From NCBI GenBank assembly GCA_044224515.1, contig JBGAKH010000005.1:1-64000 (forward strand): a stretch of DNA of 64,000 nucleotides. The letters are read 5' to 3'. Made by a program: the position numbers and the translations under genes. Under the pieces are notes generated by a model. That model saw only the letters and a program-made list of their open reading frames with translations. It was not told the origin of the DNA and did not search any database. Every line of letters begins with the position of its first letter. Positions within the stretch are counted from its first letter, which is position 1. This DNA comes from JBBATK01 sp044224515 (GTDB lineage: Bacteria > Bacteroidota > Ignavibacteria > Kapaibacteriales > NICIL-2). Shown here piece after piece: positions 46,001 to 54,283 of this stretch.

Positions 46001-47367
46001 TTCCCTCACTCTATGTTTTTCGTTGGAGCGCGAGCAAGAAAACTCTAGAGCCGTTCTGGTATCACGACAATGCTTGGTCGAATTCTCCGATGATCGCTGA
46101 TTTCGATGGCAACGGAAAAAATGAGATCGCTTTTAGCAGCTCTGAAAACGATTCGTGTCAATGGTGGGAGCTGAGCCTCGACTCCGTTCGTCCCGCACCT
46201 CCTACCAATCTTCGCTTGCGAGCACTTTCAACAGACTCCGTTCAACTTCAATGGACACCCAATCCGGTAGCACAGAGTACTTCAATAAGCTTTGGCGTAC
46301 TCGACGCAAACAACACAGTGGTTTTACGACAAATAGTGAAAGGCAGCACCGATCGCGTCAACGTACAGCGTCGCATCGGATACCACTACGAAGTGCAGGG
46401 TTGGAGTCAGAGTTCTGCCTCAGATACAAGCACCGGACCTATGAGTCGGAAGCTTGTGCAGTATGATGGCGGTGATATCATTGCGCGTAGCTGCGAAGAG
46501 GACAAGAATCTGGAAAATGTTCTGCGAGTACGTTTCAACTCTTCGATTCAGAACACCTTGATTAACTCTGTCTCGTGGAATGTTCATGATGATCGTGGTC
46601 AGCGCTTGCACGTACTCAGTAGCTTGATAGAATCGGATTCAGTACTCTTGCTCGGACTTTCGCCGATTGATCCACAAGCAAAACAACTTAGTCTGAGTCT
46701 GCATTCGTTCATCGAACAATGGCATTTTCCTCCCATCTATGCCACTCTAAGCTGTGAGCATACGGTGCATATGGATAGTTGTTGTCGGTTCGGATTCAAA
46801 CGTCTGCTCAGCGTTTCGGATCATGCGGTTGAAGCTGAATTCAGTGAAGGACTTGATGTGTCTTCTCTGGATGTAGCACGGTTTCGTCTCAGTCCGGATA
46901 TGCCTCTTATGCGCGTCACTGCCTTGAACGATTCGCGTAGTATACTTCGATTTGAGATCGATAAAGCATTTCATTTTGCGGCCCGAGGATTCGTCTATCG
47001 GTTGAAGGCGGTTCCATCGCTGATGTCGACAACAAAACGTCTCATTGGAAGCGGAGCCGAATCCGAGCTCGCGTGGAGTACAGCTGCTGAGGCTGAATCC
47101 GAAGTGTTTGCATTTCCTCAGCCTTTTAGCATGCAAAAGGATGAAGTCCTGCATTTTGCCGGAGTTCCGCAGGGTGCACGTGTGGCGATTAAAACAATCG
47201 AAGGTGTCTTCATTACATCTCTTTCGTCACGCTTGGCCGATGGTGGCGTTGAGTGGAACCCACTGCAAGAGGGAGGAGCGCTTCTTCAAAGCGGTGTGTA
47301 TCTCTTCAGTATTGTCGCTGCCGACGGATCGGAGTCGGAGCTTCGAACATTCTTGTTGCAGCGATGA
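43084..47367 (+). CDS. subtilisin-like (S8) secreted protease with FG-GAP repeats, probable T9SS cargo (1427 aa)
   Basis: Secreted serine protease. A signal peptide opens it (LFRLIKLSIVACLLLT). The S8 catalytic triad is D154 in A-I-I-D-T-G-I-D, H241 in G-H-G-T-N-V-A-G, and S395 in S-G-T-S-F-S-A-P. About residues 790-1040 contain FG-GAP-like calcium-binding repeats (DVDGDGFSD, DFDHDGRQEI, DVDGDGTPEI, DFDGNGKNEI), and a fibronectin-like domain follows. The C-terminal 50 residues (LLQSGVYLFSIVAADGS, ending in Leu-Leu-Gln-Arg) resemble a T9SS sorting tail. The first ATG of the MRLFRLI reading is used. The next gene overlaps its stop by 4 bp. Confidence 0.88.
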   Translation: MRLFRLIKLSIVACLLLTPQLYAHLGQRLLVRCSSPEEAQRLCASVPEARTLWPVHARSSALRLAYSQAESQSIESECRSWVIVGLTASSNSDSMALALRAQFRPRSVQRSRVWTLDANGTDSLRSKQWALDKLKAEQVWKRATGSGVVVAIIDTGIDWLHPDLASQFHCNAAEDLNNNGRFDPWPAGERRDGVSGDIDSIDNDANGFVDDVIGYNFVDQATANLGHWHQRDAFPYDEVGHGTNVAGVIAASHNNVTGISGLAFDAKLMILRAFDISGNAEEDDIASAVLYAVDNGARVINCSFGDVVRSSIVRDAMRYAAAHDVLVIASSGNTGGSEPHYPSDFASCMSVGASTPDDKRTLFSSFGTQLSLIAPGQSILTTALDGDYATVSGTSFSAPLTSAAAAVLLSSDTSLSAEDLRGTLELNAWPLDSLSWSPTTGAGRLDLLRSLERRGSVRAFISAPEVDAIVHRSSRSEIEIIGCVNVPLLRSWSVEIANSNNLLHWKVLRSSSERVLDSTILCSLPLNTLDDSTYVVRLRIELSNGRSLQRSTRFSVLASDITASLQSYAVWTAGRRMLGVELHADRPCTVEAEVYNDSTHRSAHSFHLGLDHFLLLSTTGVSSEATLALHVRSVDGDTALFEVQQNVEDAVVQDTCFSAKPYTAQQLYLNPQSIDTLSRRFLATDLSKAERPLGTFEVNNGTVRRLELTNKTLFSRGMTKSTQSAELECLVYSGGQTSVQRVLPDGKLGTVVFGDSARRDLWACRFSDVDGDGFSDVLAYRSNRSTVDSLGRTVPLNDEMQLFRATDGGYSFASSCKSVLAPAIFRAASTFSGPGCAVGDFDHDGRQEIAFCDGNGSLQISEWSGNQFSVEKVVQNTAIADAGTEFCTEADVDGDGTPEILYGYPASSLINFNGEYDASQWVFHLLKSTGTNAYKEVWTDHFNSSRYGKPYFNGIAAGDLDGIRGQEIALSLFPSLYVFRWSASKKTLEPFWYHDNAWSNSPMIADFDGNGKNEIAFSSSENDSCQWWELSLDSVRPAPPTNLRLRALSTDSVQLQWTPNPVAQSTSISFGVLDANNTVVLRQIVKGSTDRVNVQRRIGYHYEVQGWSQSSASDTSTGPMSRKLVQYDGGDIIARSCEEDKNLENVLRVRFNSSIQNTLINSVSWNVHDDRGQRLHVLSSLIESDSVLLLGLSPIDPQAKQLSLSLHSFIEQWHFPPIYATLSCEHTVHMDSCCRFGFKRLLSVSDHAVEAEFSEGLDVSSLDVARFRLSPDMPLMRVTALNDSRSILRFEIDKAFHFAARGFVYRLKAVPSLMSTTKRLIGSGAESELAWSTAAEAESEVFAFPQPFSMQKDEVLHFAGVPQGARVAIKTIEGVFITSLSSRLADGGVEWNPLQEGGALLQSGVYLFSIVAADGSESELRTFLLQR

Positions 47368-48365
47368 GAAGCTGCATCATTCTCGTTTTGATTTTTCTCT
47401 ATGCGGGCGCTTCAGCGCCCGCAAGGTCAAAATACTCTGCAGATCCGCAGTGCCTTGACATCAGAGCGCGAGTTGGTAGCGATGACCAAGACTCTAGTTT
47501 AGTGAGGGACTCTGTCAAGCTGAGTGACGCAAAGCCTTCCGTACAGCACGACTCTACAAAACTCAACAGCTGGCGATTAGCAACTGTTACGACTCTCGTC
47601 GCAACAGCCGTGGGAATTTCTCAAGCGCATCAATCAGGTATGTACTGGTCAGACCCTACCGCTTTTTATACCAATATCTACGATGATTGGCAGTACGCGC
47701 ACGGTGCTGACAAGTTTGGTCATGCCTTCGCCGGATACCTTTTGCAAACCGGCTTGCATGAGTGTTTACTCTGGAGCGGTGTCGACACTCTGCCATCACT
47801 CTGGTACTCAGCGGCATTTTCACTGGCGCATCAAAGCATGATCGAAATTCGCGACGGATTCTCCAAAGGGAAGAAGGGGGTCTTTGCGCCCTATCTTGGT
47901 TTCAGCTATGGCGACATGGCTGCCAACATGCTCGGCGCGTCGTTTCCGCTTCTCCAGCACTATGTTCCTTCGTTAAAAGGTATTCGCTATAAATACTCAC
48001 TCAATCCCTCCGCCGTGTATAACAACGGAGGGTACTACAGCGATATCACCAATGACTATGAAAGTGAGTATCATTGGTTAAGCCTTCCTATCTATGATTG
48101 GTTGGCTAAAGGTGCCCAGAAGTATTGGACTCCGTTTTTGAATATTGCTATTGGCCACTCTGTCAAAGGCATTGTTGATGCACCGGCACACTACTCCTAT
48201 GCCGGACATCATGAGTGGTACATCTCACTTGATTACAATGTGGAGTCTTTACCCGGAGACGCGCCTTGGTGGAGGATGATAAAGCGTGCGCTCAATTTTT
48301 ATAAGCTTCCTGCGCCCTGCATCCGTATTAGCCCGGGGCTTGTGGTATACGGCATACGATTGTAA
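47364..48365 (+). CDS. DUF2279-type (YfiM-like) protein (333 aa)
   Basis: The ATG overlaps the protease stop (ATGA), and an upstream in-frame start at 47253 would lie in the protease gene. A signal peptide is present (SCIILVLIFLYAGASAPA). The DUF2279 region starts near residue 110 with D-K-F-G-H-A-F-A-G-Y and contains S-L-A-H-Q-S-M-I-E-I-R-D-G-F and D-M-A-A-N-M-L-G. The family's role is unknown. It is usually an outer-membrane or periplasmic protein. Translational coupling to the protease suggests a joint function. A C-terminal region beyond the domain is Tyr/Trp-rich and may be barrel-like. Confidence 0.75.
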   Translation: MRSCIILVLIFLYAGASAPARSKYSADPQCLDIRARVGSDDQDSSLVRDSVKLSDAKPSVQHDSTKLNSWRLATVTTLVATAVGISQAHQSGMYWSDPTAFYTNIYDDWQYAHGADKFGHAFAGYLLQTGLHECLLWSGVDTLPSLWYSAAFSLAHQSMIEIRDGFSKGKKGVFAPYLGFSYGDMAANMLGASFPLLQHYVPSLKGIRYKYSLNPSAVYNNGGYYSDITNDYESEYHWLSLPIYDWLAKGAQKYWTPFLNIAIGHSVKGIVDAPAHYSYAGHHEWYISLDYNVESLPGDAPWWRMIKRALNFYKLPAPCIRISPGLVVYGIRL

Positions 48366-48423
48366 GAACTCTGTTGAAGCGTGCCTAAAGCGTGTTGTTG
48401 TACCTACACTACACCAACGTTAT

Positions 48424-48510
48424 GACTTCGCTACAACTTCGCCGCAACGTTGTTGCAACTCGCTACAACTCGCTACAACTCGTTTCAACTCGCTACAACT
48501 CGCTTCAACG
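48424..48510. repeat. array of ~10-bp tandem repeats between convergent genes
   Basis: About eight degenerate units follow one another. The clearest are AACTCGCTAC, four near-identical copies plus variants such as AACTCGTTTC, at 48456-48510. The period is one helical turn. No coding use is seen. Confidence 0.75.
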
Positions 48511-48522
48511 TGCTGAGTTCTG

Positions 48523-50454
48523 CTAGAGTGCTCGCCGCAGCATGAGCATCATGTTGGGTACGTTTCGAGTGTGTACGTGATTGAGGTATTGAAACTCGTA
48601 CCACGCATTGAAGACGAGACGTGTCGCTGAATTCAAAGTGTATTGAAAAACACATTCCGGTCCGAACGATTGGGAAAGGTTGTTTACAGCATCTCTCTGT
48701 ATCAAACTCTGTTGTGACAGTGCATACCAGCGACCTCCGGCGCCTATAAGCACAGAGCTTTCGGGAGCGTAGTTGGCAAGAACCTTGCAATACTGCTCGA
48801 AGTTTCGACTTTGCGGCAACTCAGCGAAGGAAGACCAGTAGAGTTCGGCCCGCTCAAATTGACGAAAATACACGCGCAGATCTGCAAAGGTGGAGGTGGC
48901 AAGGGGAATACTGATGGAGTCTCGATATGATACTTGTCGAAATGAAAAACTCGTCGGTACGCCGGCTTTACCTTCGAAGTCGTAGACTGAATACTGGGCC
49001 AAGACTTCAAACACAGGGTTCATGTGTATGAACGAGCTATGCCATTCAGCTGAAGGACTCAGCTGTATAATGCGATTCCATGAATTCATGGCACTGCGCT
49101 GAGCGCGCAGATATACGAGGTGTGTAAGCTGAACTCTCGAAGTTAATGAAGCACGGAAGCCTTCGTTAAAGCGATGCCCAAACGACAACGAAATCAACTC
49201 ATTGAGCTCATCTCTATCGTCATCGTTTGCGGTGCTGGGCGTATCGTATCGCAACATGGAACTTGTTGCTTGCAGACTCAACGTATCTCGACGACTCAGC
49301 TCCCACAAAGAGCGAAGCGAGAGTTGAGTGCGCGACATACTATTGTCTCGAATGCGCTCTTGCAATTGAATGGTATCTAACTGGAGGGTCGTTAAACTAT
49401 CGAAGTGTCGCGATGCAGAGTTTTGCTCATCACGAGTGCTTGCGATTAGGCTGAGTTCGTGTCGTTGATGATCAGTCTTCCACACCACCATCGCGTTTGC
49501 ATTAAAGCTGATTTCGCTTAAGCGTCGGGTGGCCGCTGTGGCAGCTACCCCAACAACAAAGTCCTTGAATTGTCGATCGATATCACCCTGACTAAAACCC
49601 AATTGCACTTCTGCAACAAGATTGGAGACAATTCCAAAGCGCAGGTCAGCGTCCATTCCAAGTCGTTGTTCCAGACGTGACTCTATCACGGTGTTCTCCG
49701 TGCCCGATGTACTCAGTATTGAATACCAATCGCGGTTCAGACTGCGGTATGCCACGTTTAAGTGGAGAGCATTGTGCGCATCGATATCACGGGCAAAGTG
49801 CAGAGCGAGGTCCACATCGCCATTGGTTCGTCGTGGAAAGATGGAAAACTCCGAGCGCAAGCGTGATGTTAAGTGAAACTGTTCTAGGTCGACATCCTGC
49901 GCCATACCGCTCAAGCGAAGCAATGAACCTGCATCCTGAATGCCTAACAACTTATTGGATTCGGCACCGGCTTGTACTTCGAACCAACGGGACGAATCTG
50001 CAAGCACACGAGCACCGAGGCCTAGATTGTAACGGGTGAGTGAACTCAAACCAACTGCTCGGGAGTCCCTAGAAATCTGAATGTCGGTTTGGGCAACCGG
50101 CTGCAGATGGGTCCACGTCGTATAACGATAGCTTAAGGCAAGAGCCTCATCGTCTCGAAAGGTTGAAGAAGCTGTGCGTATGGTTGAGCCACGATACATT
50201 TGTCGTAGGTTCAACAATCCCGATCCTAGCATTGCCTGGTAGTCCGCATCGGCAGAAAACAAGAATGTGCTCGCGAGTTTTGTGCTGCCGAATTGTATGA
50301 AGTTAAAGCCGGGAGTAGTCGTATCGGCACGTTGAGTAGAGCTAACAAGCTGCGCAGAGCTCTGGTTGAAACACAGAATATGCAACAGTACAATAGTTAC
50401 GATACTCCGCAGATGGACGAGTATCGCATGACTAGGATCTGTGCCGGATTGCAT
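48523..50454 (-). CDS. putative outer-membrane beta-barrel protein (643 aa)
   Basis: Unrecognised by family. A signal peptide is plausible (IVTIVLLHILCFNQSSAQ). After it come very many strand-like segments of alternating hydrophobic and polar residues ending in aromatic residues, up to a C-terminal strand (ATRLVFNAWYEFQYL), typical of a large beta-barrel. It lies 9 bp downstream of oppC in the same direction, so it is likely co-transcribed with the two permease genes. An outer-membrane porin or channel for the same substrate is a possible link, but not shown. Confidence 0.65.
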   Translation of the reverse strand: MQSGTDPSHAILVHLRSIVTIVLLHILCFNQSSAQLVSSTQRADTTTPGFNFIQFGSTKLASTFLFSADADYQAMLGSGLLNLRQMYRGSTIRTASSTFRDDEALALSYRYTTWTHLQPVAQTDIQISRDSRAVGLSSLTRYNLGLGARVLADSSRWFEVQAGAESNKLLGIQDAGSLLRLSGMAQDVDLEQFHLTSRLRSEFSIFPRRTNGDVDLALHFARDIDAHNALHLNVAYRSLNRDWYSILSTSGTENTVIESRLEQRLGMDADLRFGIVSNLVAEVQLGFSQGDIDRQFKDFVVGVAATAATRRLSEISFNANAMVVWKTDHQRHELSLIASTRDEQNSASRHFDSLTTLQLDTIQLQERIRDNSMSRTQLSLRSLWELSRRDTLSLQATSSMLRYDTPSTANDDDRDELNELISLSFGHRFNEGFRASLTSRVQLTHLVYLRAQRSAMNSWNRIIQLSPSAEWHSSFIHMNPVFEVLAQYSVYDFEGKAGVPTSFSFRQVSYRDSISIPLATSTFADLRVYFRQFERAELYWSSFAELPQSRNFEQYCKVLANYAPESSVLIGAGGRWYALSQQSLIQRDAVNNLSQSFGPECVFQYTLNSATRLVFNAWYEFQYLNHVHTRNVPNMMLMLRRAL

Positions 50455-50463
50455 GTGCTAACC

Positions 50464-51540
50464 TTAACTCCGCAGGCGCGGATCCGTTGCATCGCGAAGT
50501 GCGTCGCCGATAAGATTATATGCGCTCACGGTGATAAAAATCATGATACCGGGGAATGTGGCAAGCCACCACATGTTGACGAAGCCACGCGAACGAGCTA
50601 AGAGCGAGCCCCAGGTGATAACGGTCGGTGGCACCCCAAAGCCAAGGAAGCTCAATGTAGATTCAATAAGGATGGCACTGGCGATGCCGAAGGCAGCGCT
50701 TACAAGAACAGGACCCAAGGAGTTGGGCAGCACGTGCTGCACGATAATACGAGATGTACCGAAGCCCAAAGCTTCAGCCGCTTGAATAAACTCCTGGTTA
50801 CGAACCCGAAGAACTTCTGCACGAATCAAACGCGCGATTCCCGTCCAGCTTGTCATCCCTATGACAGCCATGATGAGCAACAGACGTCCTTCTTTGATCG
50901 TGTCCTGCGTCATCGCAACGATCGTGATGACAAGGAAAAATGTCGGGAGAGAGATAAAGATCTCGATGAGACGTGAAATGACGATATCAACCCATCCACC
51001 GAAGTATCCGGCCACAGCTCCCAGTGCGATGCCGATCAAGAGAGCAATACCCATTGCAATGAAACCAATGGATAGGGCGTATCGAGAGCCATGAATAATC
51101 CCTGCCAGAACATCACGTCCGATATCATCGGTACCTAACCAGTGACGTCCGGACATTTGTTGATCTTTGCCTTTGACAGCTTGTTTGTCAACAGTTGTCA
51201 TGGCGTAGGGCACCGGCGGAAAGATAGACCATGCAAACTCCGCATTCTTCCACTCTGTTTGCTGTTCGTCGCTTTCCCACCGCATCAAACCTATAGACAC
51301 ACCGTATGACTTCGCCACAGGGAACACGATGCGTCCGTTATACGAGGCTACGATAGGCTTATCGTTCGCCAGGATATCGGCAAACAGCGCAATAACAGCA
51401 AGTCCAAGGACGATGTATACCGAAATGACACCGAGCTTGTGTTTTCTGAACTGTCGGCGAACGTAGGCACCATAGCCTTCCGCACCCGTGCTTTGTGCAA
51501 CTGATTCAGCAGTTGATCCTGATGACGTGCCTGTGCTCAT
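50464..51540 (-). CDS. OppC/DppC-type ABC transporter permease (358 aa)
   Basis: Inner-membrane permease of a peptide or nickel-type ABC importer. The conserved EAA-loop (EFIQAAEALGFGTSRIIVQHVLPN) and the C-terminal family block FLGFGVPPTVITWGSLL are clear, as is the H-W-L-G-T-D-D-I-G-R-D segment. About 65 residues between TM1 and the conserved domain form a periplasmic insert (Trp/Glu-rich) larger than in typical OppC. Its start overlaps the oppB stop by 4 bp (ATGA). No binding protein or ATPase gene adjoins. Confidence 0.9.
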   Translation of the reverse strand: MSTGTSSGSTAESVAQSTGAEGYGAYVRRQFRKHKLGVISVYIVLGLAVIALFADILANDKPIVASYNGRIVFPVAKSYGVSIGLMRWESDEQQTEWKNAEFAWSIFPPVPYAMTTVDKQAVKGKDQQMSGRHWLGTDDIGRDVLAGIIHGSRYALSIGFIAMGIALLIGIALGAVAGYFGGWVDIVISRLIEIFISLPTFFLVITIVAMTQDTIKEGRLLLIMAVIGMTSWTGIARLIRAEVLRVRNQEFIQAAEALGFGTSRIIVQHVLPNSLGPVLVSAAFGIASAILIESTLSFLGFGVPPTVITWGSLLARSRGFVNMWWLATFPGIMIFITVSAYNLIGDALRDATDPRLRS

Positions 51541-52544
51541 GATTTTTTCGAGAATGCGATTCGTGGATCAACGATTGAATAGAGAATATCGGATACCAGA
51601 ATGCCCACCAAGGTGAGTATTGCCCCAATAGTAAACACGGCCATGATCATGGGATAGTCGCGAGCAACCAACGCTGCATAGGAAAGTGAACCCATGCCCG
51701 GAATGGAGAATGTTTGCTCAATGACAACACTGCCACCAACAAGAGCAGGGATGATTCCTGCAAGGAGAGTGATGATGGGAAGTAACGAATTGCGTAGGGT
51801 GTGTTTGAAGATGACTGATCGTTCCGACAATCCTTTGGCCCGAGCTGTACGTATGTAATCCTGACGGATGGTCTCCAGCATGGCGGATCGCATCTGACGC
51901 GAGAGGAAGGCAAAGTTTCCATACGAGTACAGGATCATTGGCAGAATCCAATGCCATGCAAGATCCGCAAACTGTTGTCCGGAGCTCATGAACTCATACT
52001 TGTTTCCATGCAAACCGTGGTTTGGAAACATGTAGACGTACTCCGGATTACATAGGAAGCTCAGACAGAGTTGCGAGATCCAGATAATTGGCAGTGAGTA
52101 CAAGGCGAACATGCTGAAACCGGCAGCTCGGTCGAAAAAGGCACCTTGATACTTGGCAGAGTAGATGCCGAGTGGAATTGCAATGAGATAGGCGATGAAG
52201 ATTGCCATCACATTCATGCTTAAGGTAACCGGTAGACGTTCTGCAATTTTATCGATAACAGGTCTATTGTCCTGAAAGGACTTCCCAAAATCCATCTGCA
52301 GCATGTCCCCGAGCCACAGCACATATTGTTTCATGACAGGTTGGTCCAAGTGCATTTGCTTTCGCCACTGCTCAATGGATTTCTTGCTGACTACTGATCG
52401 TTGTGATTGCCCCTCACCACCAATTCCCGCCTTTAGAGCAGCCGGATCTCCCGGTGCCAAACGCGTGAGCGCGAAGGCTATCAACGTGATGGCTAACAGG
52501 GTAGGGATGAACAAGAGAATACGCCGAAAGAGGTACTGCAGCAT
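51537..52544 (-). CDS. OppB/DppB-type ABC transporter permease (335 aa)
   Basis: Partner permease of the importer. It has the family N-terminus (LLFIPTLLAITLIAFALTRL with A-P-G-D-P), the EAA loop (YIRTARAKGLSERSVIFKHTL) and the terminal block SVVIEQTFSIPGMGSLSY. Six membrane segments are visible. A polar insert of about 25 residues follows A-P-G-D-P. First of the oppB-oppC-OM-protein order. A hairpin (GCCCGG/CCGGGC near 52693-52708) lies upstream between it and the lipoprotein gene. Confidence 0.9.
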   Translation of the reverse strand: MLQYLFRRILLFIPTLLAITLIAFALTRLAPGDPAALKAGIGGEGQSQRSVVSKKSIEQWRKQMHLDQPVMKQYVLWLGDMLQMDFGKSFQDNRPVIDKIAERLPVTLSMNVMAIFIAYLIAIPLGIYSAKYQGAFFDRAAGFSMFALYSLPIIWISQLCLSFLCNPEYVYMFPNHGLHGNKYEFMSSGQQFADLAWHWILPMILYSYGNFAFLSRQMRSAMLETIRQDYIRTARAKGLSERSVIFKHTLRNSLLPIITLLAGIIPALVGGSVVIEQTFSIPGMGSLSYAALVARDYPMIMAVFTIGAILTLVGILVSDILYSIVDPRIAFSKKS

Positions 52545-52800
52545 GCGAGTTTATGAGTTGCTTGAGCCATTGTCCACTGAGAAATCCCAGGGGGTTGAAG
52601 CGGATGAACCGCGGCAGCGAGTGCGCTGGCAAGTTACGCAGTGGGCGGAGCTTTACAAAGGACCTTGATGAGACCTGTTTGAATGCTTTGAAGCCCGGAC
52701 GATGCCGGGCAGAAGGTGGAAGTGTTGCAACACTGCGCCGGCAGACTGAAACGACGATAAATTCTGACAACAGCTACTGTATGGGCCTCGTAGCTACGAG

Positions 52801-53379
52801 TTAGGGTGTGCCATAGGTTGTTGTGCCTATTCGTGCCCCGATAAGTACGAGGGATGGGCACTCTCCGTATTGGGAGATCATACCCACGTTCTTCGCAAAG
52901 TTCTGCACAGGCATACCGTCCACACTGCAAACCGGGTAGTAAATGGTTGCGACATTTCGTAACAGCCCGACCTCAGACATGATCGAATCAACAGTTGAAA
53001 TGACGTAACCATGTGTGCCGAACGAATCCGACGTTTTGCTTGCAAAATTTATCAGCCAATCGCCAGGCTTTTCTATGATGTCACCGTAAGCTCGAATGGT
53101 GTAGAGGTTGACCTGCAAGGATGAGCTCGTCAAGGTGGAATCGATCATGCTGTACTCGACGTAGTCGCCAAAATGTCGCTCTCCAACGCACTCTCGAATA
53201 AGGCGTAACTGTCCGAAGAAGCCACTCTTATCAATGTATCTCCATCGATTCCCGACTTGCAGCGGATAGTAGGCAGAACTTTGGATCTGTTGCGGCGACG
53301 GCTCAGATGCGTTACGACAGGACGTAAACCCAAATGCTAAGCAAAGAAAACAGAGGAACGAAAAGATGAGATTCTTCAT
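52801..53379 (-). CDS. putative lipoprotein (192 aa)
   Basis: Unrecognised. The N-terminus MKNLIFSFLCFLCLAFG ends in a lipobox-like F-T-S-C with the Cys at residue 21, so lipidation is likely. The mature part is strand-rich with a Trp-containing motif (YYPLQVGNRWRYIDKSG) seen in many Bacteroidota secreted proteins of unknown role. Its ATG overlaps by 4 bp the stop of an upstream frame (53376-53732), which suggests coupling. Acts at the membrane surface, function unknown. Confidence 0.75.
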   Translation of the reverse strand: MKNLIFSFLCFLCLAFGFTSCRNASEPSPQQIQSSAYYPLQVGNRWRYIDKSGFFGQLRLIRECVGERHFGDYVEYSMIDSTLTSSSLQVNLYTIRAYGDIIEKPGDWLINFASKTSDSFGTHGYVISTVDSIMSEVGLLRNVATIYYPVCSVDGMPVQNFAKNVGMISQYGECPSLVLIGARIGTTTYGTP

Positions 53380-53732
53380 ACAACCTTGGGTAAAAGAACA
53401 AACATGAGGCTGCGGTATTCGGTATCATGAACTGCCGCTACCTCCGCCTGGATTACAGAGTGAACTTCTTCCTCAAAAGTTACAAAGTTTGTCCTGAAAG
53501 ATTGAGCCGGAATAGTCTGAGTTTTATCAAACCAATGACCTGCGCCGGGAGCCAATAGGCGACTAATCCTACAGTGGAGGCCGGAGCTTGACATACAAGC
53601 TTCGATGCTATCTGAGCTACGTTCATGGAGAATGAGGACTATTCGAGTTGCGAAGGGGTCTCGCGAACAAAGCGTGATTTGAAGCCATGATTCTAAGTCA
53701 AGTAAACGTCCGGGCCCCCTTTGAACACTCAA
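53376..53732 (-). CDS. possible small protein upstream of the lipoprotein (118 aa), start uncertain
   Basis: An open frame of 118 codons from a TTG at 53732 (open back to a TGA near 53808) ends in a TGA overlapping the lipoprotein ATG. The content is protein-like (FEEEVHSVIQAEVAAVH, then YRSLMFVLLPKVV), but there is no ATG, no Shine-Dalgarno and no recognised family. Either a gene with a rare start or the remains of a longer 5' part. Confidence 0.4.
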   Translation of the reverse strand: MSVQRGPGRLLDLESWLQITLCSRDPFATRIVLILHERSSDSIEACMSSSGLHCRISRLLAPGAGHWFDKTQTIPAQSFRTNFVTFEEEVHSVIQAEVAAVHDTEYRSLMFVLLPKVV

Positions 53733-53869
53733 GAACGAGACATAGTTCGGTGACTGTGACTCCGGGGGTTGCTTAGGACTATCACACAGGCAACTAATTT
53801 TGAGCGGTCATCGTGCGGCAGCTTTGACTGTCATCGAGGTTCCGGCGTTGCATGAGCAAAGGCTCATCA

Positions 53870-54220
53870 TCACAATGTGCGCTGCGAAAGATGCAGTACA
53901 ATGCTTCGAATGAGATCGAGTGGCAGCTCTTTGTCCAGCGGAAACTGAATGCTGCCTTTACCGGACGTAACATATCCTTGAAATCGTTGTTGCCATTCGG
54001 CGGTGGTTGGCACGGGATAGACCGCAATGTGACGTTTGTAGCCCCCATAATACACGAACACCTTTGTACGTTTGGCTGCAGGCATGTTGTAGCTTATCGT
54101 CTCAATGGATTCGGGTACGACTTCTTGAATAAGCGCGCGAATGAGTTCTAGTTTTTCGCGAGTTTGGGCTGGCATATCGTCAAGATATTCGCTTAGCGAT
54201 TGATAGTGTTTTGTCGGCAT
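53870..54220 (-). CDS. DUF1801 (YdhG/YjbR-like) domain protein (116 aa)
   Basis: Small cytosolic protein of the DUF1801 family, which has no firm biochemical role (the family includes an iron-chaperone-like Fra). The typical start (YLDDMPAQTREKLELIRALI), the I-S-Y-N-M-P-A segment and the Y-Y-G-G-Y-K-R-H-I-A-V-Y-P strand block are visible, as is a terminal helix after F-P-L-D-K-E-L-P. The ATG at 54220 is preferred to a TTG at 54226. It lies 63 bp downstream of the nucleotidyltransferase gene on the same strand. Confidence 0.85.
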   Translation of the reverse strand: MPTKHYQSLSEYLDDMPAQTREKLELIRALIQEVVPESIETISYNMPAAKRTKVFVYYGGYKRHIAVYPVPTTAEWQQRFQGYVTSGKGSIQFPLDKELPLDLIRSIVLHLSQRTL

Positions 54221-54283
54221 ACACAAGCGACCGATATGGGCGTTTATTCAGTGTGACAGTACGTTGAGATAGTGTTCTACTTC

